Of a stretch of 6,342 bases of DNA, positions 1-6,274 are shown piece after piece. Within the stretch, counting starts at the first letter, position 1. Each line of letters starts with the position of its first letter. The notes under the pieces were generated by a model that searched no databases, was not told where the DNA came from, and saw nothing but the letters and a program-made list of their open reading frames with translations. The position numbers and the translations under genes are program-made. This stretch comes from Hyphomicrobiales bacterium (lineage in GTDB: Bacteria; Pseudomonadota; Alphaproteobacteria; Rhizobiales; SZUA-8), in NCBI GenBank assembly GCA_003232175.1, contig QILX01000150.1, positions 1 to 6,342 on the forward strand. The letters are read 5' to 3'.

Positions 1-319
1 GCGTGACAGCGGTAAACACCGAGGTAATGATGCCGATCGCCAGGGTCACGGCAAATCCGCGTACCGGACCGGACCCCAGCTGGAAAAGAATAAAGGCGGC
101 GAGAAAAGTCGTAATATTGGCATCAAGAATTGTGCCGATAGCCCGCGAGTACCCGGTCTCAATCGCTGAAATCGGTGTCTTTCCGGCCGCCATCTCCTCG
201 CGTATGCGCTCAAAGATCAGCACATTGGCGTCGACCGCCATGCCGATGGTCAAGACAATGCCGGCAATACCGGGCAGCGTCAGGGTCGCCTGCAGCAAAG
301 ACAGAACCCCGAAGATCAT
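1..319 (-). CDS. secD: SecD C-terminal part (TM3-TM6), separate frame, runs off left edge
   Basis: Reading from the ATG at 319 to the window edge gives 106 codons that are plainly the end of SecD. MIFGVLSLLQATLTLPG (TM3) is followed by GIAGIVLTIGMAVDANVLIFERI (TM4 and the conserved DANVLIFERIREE loop), then DANITTFLAAFILFQLGSG (TM5) and VRGFAVTLAIGIITSVFTAVT (TM6). Only the last few residues should lie beyond the window. SecD is the inner-membrane partner of SecF; it uses the proton motive force to complete SecA/SecYEG-driven export. This segment is shifted by one frame from the upstream secD frame. Its ATG overlaps the upstream TGA by one base (TGATG), so re-initiation is possible, but no independent Shine-Dalgarno is evident because the upstream bases encode TM2. 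It is either the second half of a frameshifted secD or a coupled split gene. Identity is certain; status as a translated unit is not. Confidence 0.85.
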   Translation of the reverse strand, partial: MIFGVLSLLQATLTLPGIAGIVLTIGMAVDANVLIFERIREEMAAGKTPISAIETGYSRAIGTILDANITTFLAAFILFQLGSGPVRGFAVTLAIGIITSVFTAVT

Positions 320-1512
320 CAACCGAACAGGCCGTATGCCACGATCATAAATGCAAGCACGGCAATAGCGCCAATGATGGCCGCGATTTCACCTGCCGCG
401 ATGGAATCGGCACCAAGGCCCGGGCCGACGGTGCGCTCTTCCAGTATCTGCATGGGTGCCGGCAGGGCGCCCGCCCGCAGCAATATCGCCAGATCATTGG
501 CTTCCTGCACCGTAAAACCGCCGCTGATCTGGCCGGTACCGCCGAGAATGGGCTCACGAATGACCGGCGCCGATATCACTTTGTTGTCGAGGACAATGGC
601 AAAGGGCCGGTTGACATTGGCTTGTGTCACCTGGCCAAAACGCCGCCCCCCTGAAGTATCGAAGCGGAAGGTGACAATCGGTTCGTTGGTTTGCTGGCTG
701 AAGCCGGGCTGTGCATCCACCAGATCCTCCCCACTCACCATGACCCGGCGCTTAACGACGTAAGGTTCGATTTCCCCGTCTTCGCCATATATCAATTCTG
801 AATCCGCCGGGATACGGCCCTCCAGGGCCTGATCGATTCCGACCGATATATCGACGAGCCGAAACGCAAGCTTGGCGGTTTTGCCTAAGAGTTCCTTGAG
901 CCGTTCAGGATCATCAAGACCTGGCACCTGAACCAGAATCCGGTCGACACCCTGGCGCTGAATGGTGGGCTCGGTGGTACCAAGTTCGTCGATGCGCCGG
1001 CGCACGATTTCAATTGACTGTTCGACCGCTGAGCGCACCCGCTGCTCGACCGCCAGTTCGGTAAGAACCAGCGTTACAATTCCTGGTTCACTTTCCTCGA
1101 TTATCAGGTCGCGCGCCGACGTGGCGGAAAACAGATTGGTCTGGATCGGCACAGACAGCGCTTGAAGCAAATCCAGCGCTTTTTCCATTTCTGCCGTGTC
1201 GCGGATGCGCACCCGGACTTCACTATCGGTCGCCCGAAGTCCGGTATATCCGATGCCCTCGCCCCGCAAGACGCCCCGGACATCGCCTTTCAGATTGTCC
1301 ATGCGCTCGGAAATGACCGCCTGGCTTTCCACCTCAAGCAGTAGGTGCGAACCGCCGCGCAAGTCCAGGCCCAGATTGATCTGTTGCGCCGGCAGCCAGC
1401 TCGGCAATGCGGAAAGTGTCGACTGCGACACAAAATTCGGCAGAGCAAAGAGGACCCCCATCACTGACACGACGACGGTTAGAATGATTTTCCATCTGGC
1501 AAAAAAGAGCAT
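319..1512 (-). CDS. secD: Protein translocase subunit SecD, N-terminal part, ends early at a frame break
   Basis: The 397 residues carry TM1 (about 9-25), the LGLDLRGGSHLLLEV motif (47-61) and the large periplasmic P1 region. The conserved EERTVGPGLGADSI stretch (358-371) precedes TM2 (about 371-394). The product is the SecD half of the SecDF pump, which pulls preproteins out of SecYEG on the periplasmic side. The ATG at 1512 is preceded by a weak AGGT; MLFFARWKIILTVVVSVMGVLFALPN matches the usual SecD beginning in layout. Full SecD in this lineage is about 510-530 residues. Here the frame ends ...AYGLFG-stop, where the family continues for about 12 residues into TM3. The remaining membrane half continues in another frame from 319. 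Comparison with E. coli SecD (KFG-LIATSALIANLI-LIVGIMSLL, from memory) implies about 34 nt missing. It is 88 nt downstream of yajC in the same operon; secF should follow beyond the left edge. It could be a real mutation or a consensus error. Confidence 0.93.
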   Translation of the reverse strand: MLFFARWKIILTVVVSVMGVLFALPNFVSQSTLSALPSWLPAQQINLGLDLRGGSHLLLEVESQAVISERMDNLKGDVRGVLRGEGIGYTGLRATDSEVRVRIRDTAEMEKALDLLQALSVPIQTNLFSATSARDLIIEESEPGIVTLVLTELAVEQRVRSAVEQSIEIVRRRIDELGTTEPTIQRQGVDRILVQVPGLDDPERLKELLGKTAKLAFRLVDISVGIDQALEGRIPADSELIYGEDGEIEPYVVKRRVMVSGEDLVDAQPGFSQQTNEPIVTFRFDTSGGRRFGQVTQANVNRPFAIVLDNKVISAPVIREPILGGTGQISGGFTVQEANDLAILLRAGALPAPMQILEERTVGPGLGADSIAAGEIAAIIGAIAVLAFMIVAYGLFG

Positions 1513-1600
1513 GTGGACCTGATTTTCTCGCGCTTCGGTTTAGGGGTTCGCAGGTATGTCGCTTCAGCCGCCAACTAAGTTCACGGCAAATTAGGCCGGC

Positions 1601-1933
1601 CTAGTCTTTTGACGCCGGCTCGCTCTTGCTGCGCACGTCGGTAACGCTGCTGCGCAGGATTTTTATTCTTATGCCTTCGGCAACTTCAACGGAAATCTCG
1701 TGATCATCGATCACCTTGGCGACCTTGCCGATGATCCCGCCCGAAGTCACGATAGCATCACCCCGCCGCAATGCGGAAACCAACTCACGATGCGCCTTGG
1801 CGCGCTTTTGCTGCGGTCGCAGAATAAGGAAATAGATAATCGCGAAGATGAGAATAAACGGCAACAATTGAATGAGCAGACCCCCGCCGGCCGCGGGAGC
1901 GGCGACCTGGGCAAATGCCGGTGTAATAAACAT
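1601..1933 (-). CDS. yajC: YajC, Sec translocon accessory membrane protein
   Basis: A 110-residue single-pass inner-membrane protein, normal length for the family. It has a short Ala/Gly-rich N-terminus (MFITPAFAQVAAPAAGGG) and one membrane helix at about 19-38. The diagnostic RPQQKR follows at 39-44, then the SH3-like cytoplasmic domain with GDAIVTSGGIIGKV (58-71). YajC associates with SecDF and SecYEG; its role is accessory and it is usually non-essential. The frame is open upstream to 2035, giving 34 more residues. I chose the ATG at 1933 because a strong GGAG lies 7 nt before it, the family starts there, and the upstream extension would run through the probable promoter at 2008-2035. It is the first gene of yajC-secD. 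A perfect 12-bp palindrome (1592-1603) overlaps its stop codon. Confidence 0.95.
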   Translation of the reverse strand: MFITPAFAQVAAPAAGGGLLIQLLPFILIFAIIYFLILRPQQKRAKAHRELVSALRRGDAIVTSGGIIGKVAKVIDDHEISVEVAEGIRIKILRSSVTDVRSKSEPASKD

Positions 1934-2007
1934 CTTCAAGCTCCAATATCCGTTGAAGGCCGCGTCCGATTTTGCAAGCGGTTCGCGGCCCTGCCAATAG
2001 TTTTGCG

Positions 2008-2035
2008 AATATAGTCGTCGGCACGGCGAATGCAA
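2008..2035 (-). promoter_or_regulatory. Probable sigma70-type promoter for yajC-secD
   Basis: On the minus strand, TTGCAT (2035-2030) and TATATT (2013-2008) are separated by 16 nt. The -10 matches TATAAT at five of six positions; the -35 keeps TTG. Transcription would start near 2001, giving a leader of about 68 nt before yajC. It sits in the 161-bp region between yajC and the plus-strand ATPase. On the other strand a possible -10 TAAAAT (2055-2060) precedes the ATPase start but lacks a convincing -35. This is a sequence-pattern call only. Confidence 0.35.
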
Positions 2036-2094
2036 TCGTTAGAGTGGCGAACATTAAAATGTGCTTTACGCCCGCCTGGTGAAGGAAATGCGCC

Positions 2095-2667
2095 GTGACC
2101 AAAATCTCAAATGCGCTGCTGGCCGAATTGTCGGCCCTAAGGGCTGCCATTGAACGACTGGCACCGCCTCCCCCCGCGCTCCCGGATTGGCCGGCGGCCG
2201 ATGCTTTTGTGTGGCAGGAAGCCCACGACCGGCTTCAACCGGTCGGCAACGTCAACCGCGTGGCATTGGATCTGATCAAATCCGTCGAACCACAAACCCG
2301 CCTTCTGCTGGAAAACACCAAACGATTTGCCCACGGCCTTGGCGCTAACAATGTGCTGCTGTGGGGGGCGCGCGGCATGGGCAAATCATCGCTGATCAAA
2401 GCGGTTCACCACAAATTGGTGTCGGGTGCAGATTTGCCGCTCAAACTGGTTGAAATTCACCGCGAGGATATTGAATCCCTGCCCCGGCTGCTGGCGATCA
2501 TGCGCGAGGCGACAGACTACCGCTTCATCGTTTTTTGCGATGATCTGTCATTTGACGGTGTTGATGCTTCCTACAAGTCCCTCAAAGCCGCCCTGGAAGG
2601 CGGTGACCGCATAATGTGCTCATCTACGCCACCTCAAACCGCCGCCACCTCATGCCCCGCGAAATGA
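2095..2667 (+). CDS. DUF815-family AAA+ ATPase, N-terminal part, frame broken near 2605
   Basis: About the first 170 residues look like a DUF815 (PF05673) P-loop ATPase, a family of about 290 residues with no settled function. Visible are NNVLLWGARGMGKSSLIKAV with the Walker A GARGMGKS at 91-98, and Walker B RFIVFCDDLSFD at 143-154 with D149/D150. SYKSLKAALEGG, expected just before the sensor-1 strand, ends at residue 170. After GG the frame reads 20 unrelated residues and stops at 2667, while the expected continuation appears one frame over from 2616. The family pattern here, recalled as GG-I-E-G-R-P-x-N-V, has about 21 nt where this sequence has 11. The start is GTG at 2095, with GAAGGA 8 nt upstream; an ATG at 2088 is out of frame. 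There is no membrane segment, so it should be cytosolic. It is divergent from yajC. Confidence 0.85.
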   Translation: MTKISNALLAELSALRAAIERLAPPPPALPDWPAADAFVWQEAHDRLQPVGNVNRVALDLIKSVEPQTRLLLENTKRFAHGLGANNVLLWGARGMGKSSLIKAVHHKLVSGADLPLKLVEIHREDIESLPRLLAIMREATDYRFIVFCDDLSFDGVDASYKSLKAALEGGDRIMCSSTPPQTAATSCPAK

Positions 2668-2954
2668 TGGAAAACGAGCGTTCGACCGCCATCAACCCGT
2701 CAGAATCGGTGGAAGAGAAAGTGTCCCTCTCGGACCGGTTCGGCCTGTGGATCGGCTTTCACAAATGCAGCCAGGACGATTATCTGGACATCGTTGGCGG
2801 GTATGTGCGCCATTTTGGGCTGAAGATAGATGCGGTCGAACTCAAACGCGATGCCCTGGAATGGTCGACCACAAGGGGCGCCCGCTCGGGCCGTGTCGCC
2901 TGGCAGTACATTCAGGATCTGGCCGGCCGGCAAGGTGTCCGCATCGAGAGCTAG
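2616..2954 (+). CDS. DUF815-family AAA+ ATPase, C-terminal part in the -1 frame
   Basis: This frame carries the second half of the same ATPase. It begins with the sensor-1-like strand VLIYATSNRRHLMP (1-14). MMENERST (17-24) probably includes an arginine finger. VSLSDRFGLWIGF (36-48) and the C-terminal helix RSGRVAWQYIQDLAG (90-104) follow. The first in-frame codon usable as a start is GTG at 2616, but no Shine-Dalgarno precedes it and it encodes an internal family residue. I therefore read it as the tail of a disrupted gene, not an independent protein. It overlaps the N-terminal frame by 52 nt. The TAG stop (2952-2954) lies inside the first four bases of the inverted-repeat element starting at 2951, so the last residues may have been altered by that element. 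The protein nevertheless ends about where the family normally does. Confidence 0.82.
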   Translation: MLIYATSNRRHLMPREMMENERSTAINPSESVEEKVSLSDRFGLWIGFHKCSQDDYLDIVGGYVRHFGLKIDAVELKRDALEWSTTRGARSGRVAWQYIQDLAGRQGVRIES

Positions 2955-3084
2955 TGGATCGACCGAGACATTTGAGTCCATCGGCCAAAGCAATATTGAT
3001 CGCTTAACCCACTCAAATGTCTCGATAAGTTGATACATCAGCAAGAATCCTAGTGGTTCGAAGCGTTAGATTCGATCCACTAGG
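2951..3084. repeat. Structured intergenic repeat with nested inverted repeats (MITE- or REP-like)
   Basis: CTAGTGGATCGA at 2951-2962 is repeated in inverted orientation at 3072-3083. A near copy, CTAGTGGTTCGA, lies at 3050-3061. Between them, CGAGACATTTGAGT (2964-2977) pairs perfectly with ACTCAAATGTCTCG (3011-3024). The right end is itself a hairpin: 3049-3062 pairs with 3071-3084, 13 of 14 bases, with an 8-nt loop. The whole unit is about 134 bp and more AT-rich than its surroundings. It has matching CTAG ends and no coding capacity of its own. This fits a miniature mobile or palindromic repeat inserted at the end of the ATPase gene. A pair of ordinary transcription-end hairpins is an alternative. 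Copy number elsewhere cannot be seen from here. Confidence 0.7.
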
Positions 3085-3115
3085 TCATATTTCGCGTCCA
3101 CGGCACCGGCCCGCC

Positions 3116-3150
3116 CCACGCCCCACATTCCGTGGGACGTGGTCTTTTGC
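3116..3150 (+). terminator. Probable intrinsic terminator between convergent genes
   Basis: CCACGCCCCAC (3116-3126) pairs with GTGGGACGTGG (3132-3142) at 10 of 11 positions (one C/A mismatch) around a 5-nt loop. TCTTTTGC follows on the plus strand. Orientation favours ending plus-strand transcription from the ATPase. On the minus strand the hairpin sits 24 nt past the binding-protein stop but is followed by GC-rich sequence without a T run, so it would be a weak terminator for the ABC operon. Confidence 0.55.
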
Positions 3151-3166
3151 TCTTGGAGATCAGATA

Positions 3167-4309
3167 TTACCGCTCCAGGGTTCCAATACCGGTATAGCGG
3201 AACGCTTCTTTTTCAAAGGCGTCAACGACATCGGGTCCCGATGCCGAAGAGACGATATCAATCCGCCCCAGGAAGACCAGCGGGATGTCGCTGTCACGAC
3301 CTTCCAGATCCGCCCGAATGGCCTCCGCCATAGACACACCGACGTCGTCGCTCATCCGCATGGGTGTTGCCATAAGTTCTCCCTTGCGCAGCGCCACCAG
3401 CTCATCACCGGTACCGCCCCAGGCTGTGACGTTGATGTCATCCCCACGGTCGGCGGCCTGAACGGCGGATATCGCGCCCATGGCCATCGCGGTGTTGGCA
3501 TTGTGCAGCATGGTCACTTCCGGATATGCCGACATAATCAGCTGAGCCCCGTTGAAGCCGCCCTCGCGCTGAAAGTCTCCGTAGTGCTCATAGGCAAGTT
3601 TCCAATTGGATTTTTCAGCCAGGCAATCACGGAAACCACCGGACCGCTGGTCGTCGACGCCGCCGGGAAGGCCACGGATCATGGCGTAGGTACCTTCGGT
3701 GCCGAGATTTTCAACGACCCAATTGCAGATATTCAGAGCGCCAAAAAGATGGGAGAACGTAGCGTACATCATCGGTTGATCGTCGCCCCAATCCTGAAGA
3801 GGCGTATCGAAATTCAGCACGATGACCTTCTTGCCCGCATCCATCAGGAGCTTGATATCGTCTTGTTGCGCCCGCAACTCCGAGGGACCGAAAATCACAT
3901 ACTCAAAGTCTTCTCGTGCGACCTGTTCCGCATAAGTTGATTGAAGCAGGAAATCGCCCATGTTGGACGCAAACTGGGTCGCTTCGAATGGAAGTTTCAT
4001 CTCTTTAAGGCGCGCTTCCATCGCAAGATAGGACCGCAACCAGAAATCCGAAACATCCTGGCTTGGATAAATCAATGCGATCTTGACCGGCGCCGAGGGT
4101 GGTGACGCCATCGGCTTTGCCGGCGCCGCCACAATTTTCTGCATGTTGGCGAGGACTTCATCGGTTTGAACCTGATAGTACCACCAATAATATCTTTCGC
4201 TGTCATCAGGCAACGCCTTGAGCGGAAGGGTTTGGGCCGCAGCTTGTGAGAACATTCCCGCAAGACCGACAACAATCGCGGCAGCAAGACAGTTTCGATA
4301 AAATTTCAT
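3167..4309 (-). CDS. LuxP-like periplasmic binding protein of an ABC importer
   Basis: This 380-residue type I periplasmic binding protein has a clear signal peptide (K2/R5, hydrophobic 8-20, AAA cleavage after A25). It resembles Vibrio LuxP: VKIALIYPSQDVSDFW (75-90), VLNFDTP (164-170), DDQRSGGF (219-226), NTAMAMGAI (272-280), AWGGTGDEL (296-304) and PMRMSDDVGVSMAEAI (316-331). These align with LuxP segments in order and with near-identical spacing. Residues matching LuxP AI-2 contacts are S87 (S79), W90 (W82), N166 (N159), R222 (R215), T273 (T266), W297 (W289) and R318 (R310); D85 replaces Q77. LuxP numbering is from memory. An aromatic, Pro-rich extension (about 37-74) resembles the LuxP N-terminus in layout. 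The start is ATG 4309, with GGGAG 6 nt before it; the open frame extends to 4408, but that would bury the signal peptide. It is last in the operon, after the permease. The family call is firm; the ligand (AI-2, a related furanose or a sugar) is inference. Confidence 0.87.
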   Translation of the reverse strand: MKFYRNCLAAAIVVGLAGMFSQAAAQTLPLKALPDDSERYYWWYYQVQTDEVLANMQKIVAAPAKPMASPPSAPVKIALIYPSQDVSDFWLRSYLAMEARLKEMKLPFEATQFASNMGDFLLQSTYAEQVAREDFEYVIFGPSELRAQQDDIKLLMDAGKKVIVLNFDTPLQDWGDDQPMMYATFSHLFGALNICNWVVENLGTEGTYAMIRGLPGGVDDQRSGGFRDCLAEKSNWKLAYEHYGDFQREGGFNGAQLIMSAYPEVTMLHNANTAMAMGAISAVQAADRGDDINVTAWGGTGDELVALRKGELMATPMRMSDDVGVSMAEAIRADLEGRDSDIPLVFLGRIDIVSSASGPDVVDAFEKEAFRYTGIGTLER

Positions 4310-4354
4310 CTTCTTCTCCCTAGGTTTATTGTTTTCCTTGTGCAACCCAACCAG

Positions 4355-4396
4355 AACAGGGATGGCGGGCTTGATAGACATTCTGAAGCCCCTGTT
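4355..4396 (-). promoter_or_regulatory. Possible mRNA stem-loop between permease and binding-protein genes
   Basis: In the 99-nt gap, AACAGGG (4355-4361) can pair with CCCTGTT (4390-4396). Alternatively, GGGCTT (4367-4372) can pair with AAGCCC (4386-4391). Only one can form at a time. Structures here in other sugar-transporter operons often protect the binding-protein mRNA and raise its yield over the membrane components. Both stems are short, so this is tentative. Confidence 0.25.
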
Positions 4397-4408
4397 GAAA
4401 CGACACAC

Positions 4409-5434
4409 TCACTCGTCTGTACGGCTTTCCGAACTTCTGCCGTGCTGTAGGTACGAGTAAAATCCGATTGCGGAAATGATGATCACGCCAGAGGCGATCA
4501 ACTGCCAGAAGAACTGAAAACGCAGCATCACCAATGAGTTTGTTACCATCGCCAAAAGAAGAACACCGACAAGCGTGCCGAACATTGATCCGCGTCCGCC
4601 AAAAAGGACGGTCCCACCAACGACAACCGCGGCTATCGTATGCAGGGCAAAACCGTTGGCCGCGGTCGCCTGGATGGCATTGAGCCGACCGGTAAGAAGG
4701 ATCCCCGCGATTGCCGCGCAGACGCCCATCAGGGCGTATTGGTAGAGTTTCTGACGGTTGATATTGATGCCGGTAAGGACGGCGGCTTCGCGGTTTCCGC
4801 CAATCGCGACGGCGTAGCGCCCAAGCCAGGTATAGTTATAAAGAACATAACCGACGCCCAAGGCAATCAGGCCGACAACGGCGGAGGTGGGAACCACCTC
4901 CATGATCTTGCCGCGCCCCAGAAGCGGAAGCGGCTCGGGGAACCTTGCAAGCACTGTCCCTGCTGCCAGAACCAGCGCGATGCCGCGATAGACCTGGTCC
5001 ATGGCAAGGGTTGCGAGCAGGTCCGGCACCTTCAATTGGGTGATGACCAGGCCATTGGCGATGCCGCATAAGAGCCCGACGGTGACCGCCGCCATCATGG
5101 CGCTGTAGGGCCCCCAGCCTAAGTCCTTGATCAGCATCGCCATGATCACTGCCGAAAGCGCGGCCACCGCGCCGATAGAAAGGTCGATGCCCTTGCCGGT
5201 GATGACGATGGTCATCGCCATGCCCAGAACCATGTAGATGGCGGCGTCCTGCAAAATGATCATCAGGTTGGCGAATTCGAAAAACCGCGGCTGGGCGATC
5301 GCCATGGTCAGGCACAGCGCGATTATCATCACCAGCGGTCCAACCAGGTTAATGTAGCGCTTGTACCAGGGCAGTCTGACCTTGCGGTCAGAAACCTTGA
5401 TTGCGACTGGACCTGCGGTCTCAAGAACCGTCAT
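4409..5434 (-). CDS. ABC transporter permease, RbsC/AraH/LsrC-type (BPD_transp_2 family)
   Basis: A 341-residue, strongly hydrophobic inner-membrane protein of normal family length. Membrane segments are visible at about 31-48, 57-80, 84-102, 111-132, 139-159, 181-200, 233-250, 264-303 (a long stretch that may be two helices) and 309-329. Family hallmarks are ITGKGIDLSIGAVAALSA (78-95), IGGNREAAVLTGIN (211-224) and AAVVVGGTVLFGGRGSMFGT (268-287). It should form a homodimeric pore for a monosaccharide-like or AI-2-like ligand delivered by the binding protein encoded next. The ATG at 5434 is preceded by GGGGGAAAA. The gene lies 23 nt downstream of the ATPase stop, so the two are almost certainly cotranscribed. 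No second permease gene is seen, unlike lsr operons with LsrC and LsrD. The family is certain; the substrate cannot be read from the permease. Confidence 0.93.
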   Translation of the reverse strand: MTVLETAGPVAIKVSDRKVRLPWYKRYINLVGPLVMIIALCLTMAIAQPRFFEFANLMIILQDAAIYMVLGMAMTIVITGKGIDLSIGAVAALSAVIMAMLIKDLGWGPYSAMMAAVTVGLLCGIANGLVITQLKVPDLLATLAMDQVYRGIALVLAAGTVLARFPEPLPLLGRGKIMEVVPTSAVVGLIALGVGYVLYNYTWLGRYAVAIGGNREAAVLTGININRQKLYQYALMGVCAAIAGILLTGRLNAIQATAANGFALHTIAAVVVGGTVLFGGRGSMFGTLVGVLLLAMVTNSLVMLRFQFFWQLIASGVIIISAIGFYSYLQHGRSSESRTDE

Positions 5435-5457
5435 TTTTTCCCCCGATTCTCTGGAAA

Positions 5458-6252
5458 CTAGGCTGATTGCGGCAAGCTGGCTGGTTCAGCTTCACCAAAA
5501 TCAGCGCCCACGATCAGTCCCAGGACTTCCCGCTGATTGGATTTTGCGACCTCAACAATGCCGGCGCACACCCCGCCACGCATAACAAATACGCGGTCCG
5601 CCACCTCGAAGACGTGGTTGAGATTATGGCTGATGAGAATGATGGGTGTTCCGCGCTCCCGAACCGAACGTATGAGATCGAGCGTATGGCGTGTCTCTTC
5701 GGGCCCCAGCGCCGCGATCGGTTCATCCATCACCAGAACCTTGAGTTCAGCGCCATTAACCGCTCGGGCAATTGCAATGGCCTGGCGTTGTCCACCGGAA
5801 AAGTTTCGTGTGACCTCGTCGATATCGGGTAATTCAATGCCGATCCGGTCGCGCAGGATGGCAACCGCCTTCTTCCGCATCCCGGCATTGTCGATAAATG
5901 GAACGCCCAGAACATGTTTTATAGGTTCGTTGCCGAGAAAAATATTCGCCGGCGCCGCCAGGGTGTCGACGAGGCCGAGGTTTTGATAAACAGCCGCGAT
6001 ACCGGCATCCAGGGAATCGCGGCGGGTGTGGATTTTCATAATTTTGCCGTCAACCCAGATCTGCCCCTTGTCGGCCTTGTAGACGCCGGTCAGCACTTTG
6101 ATCAGGGTCGATTTTCCAGCGCCATTGTCGCCGACGATCGCCAGAATTTCATTGGGATAAAGATCCAAATCCACATCCACCAGCGCGCGGAGCCCGCCAA
6201 AGGATTTTGAAATCTGCTTCATTTGCAGAACAGGTTGAGCCTTCTCGCCCAT
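5458..6252 (-). CDS. Sugar-type ABC transporter ATP-binding protein (single nucleotide-binding domain)
   Basis: A 264-residue cytosolic ATPase that should energise the permease encoded 23 nt downstream. In order it has Walker A GDNGAGKST (41-49), the Q-loop glutamine Q90 in VYQNLGL, signature FSGGQRQA (151-158), Walker B VLVMDEP (172-178) with catalytic E177, and the switch histidine H209 in LISHN. All catalytic residues are present. The signature has Phe before SGGQ where Leu is usual, and Ile follows DEP where Thr is usual; both look tolerable. It contains one ATPase domain, like FrcA of the rhizobial fructose importer. RbsA, AraG and LsrA are tandem-domain proteins of about 500 residues, so this one should act as a homodimer. 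The ATG at 6252 has GGGAAG 6 nt upstream and heads the operon. Substrate class comes from context. Confidence 0.94.
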   Translation of the reverse strand: MGEKAQPVLQMKQISKSFGGLRALVDVDLDLYPNEILAIVGDNGAGKSTLIKVLTGVYKADKGQIWVDGKIMKIHTRRDSLDAGIAAVYQNLGLVDTLAAPANIFLGNEPIKHVLGVPFIDNAGMRKKAVAILRDRIGIELPDIDEVTRNFSGGQRQAIAIARAVNGAELKVLVMDEPIAALGPEETRHTLDLIRSVRERGTPIILISHNLNHVFEVADRVFVMRGGVCAGIVEVAKSNQREVLGLIVGADFGEAEPASLPQSA

Positions 6253-6274
6253 CGTAATCTTCCCGAGCTAAGCG

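Noticed and set aside
313..330. Programmed -1 frameshift in secD
   Set aside because: No X-XXY-YYZ slippery heptamer precedes the stop, and a shift would still leave the TM2-TM3 connection about 11 residues short.
175..654. Plus-strand open frames opposite secD
   Set aside because: The minus-strand frame is unmistakable SecD; these are antisense shadows without start signals.
1592..1603. Perfect palindrome TAGGCCGGCCTA at the yajC stop
   Set aside because: No loop and no T run, so not a credible terminator; probably chance in GC-rich sequence.
1934..2035. N-terminal extension of YajC by 34 residues
   Set aside because: The extension is unlike the family, crosses the probable promoter, and the internal ATG at 1933 has a strong ribosome-binding site.
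3053..3940. Long plus-strand open frame of 295 codons
   Set aside because: It is antisense to the binding-protein gene, begins inside the repeat element, has no Shine-Dalgarno and reads as low-complexity sequence rich in His, Arg and Gly with no recognisable fold.
4310..4408. N-terminal extension of the binding protein by 33 residues
   Set aside because: It would place a charged segment ahead of a normal signal peptide; the ATG at 4309 has GGGAG at ideal spacing.
4640..5071. Plus-strand open frame opposite the permease
   Set aside because: Antisense to a well-matched permease; composition and lack of a start site mark it as a shadow.
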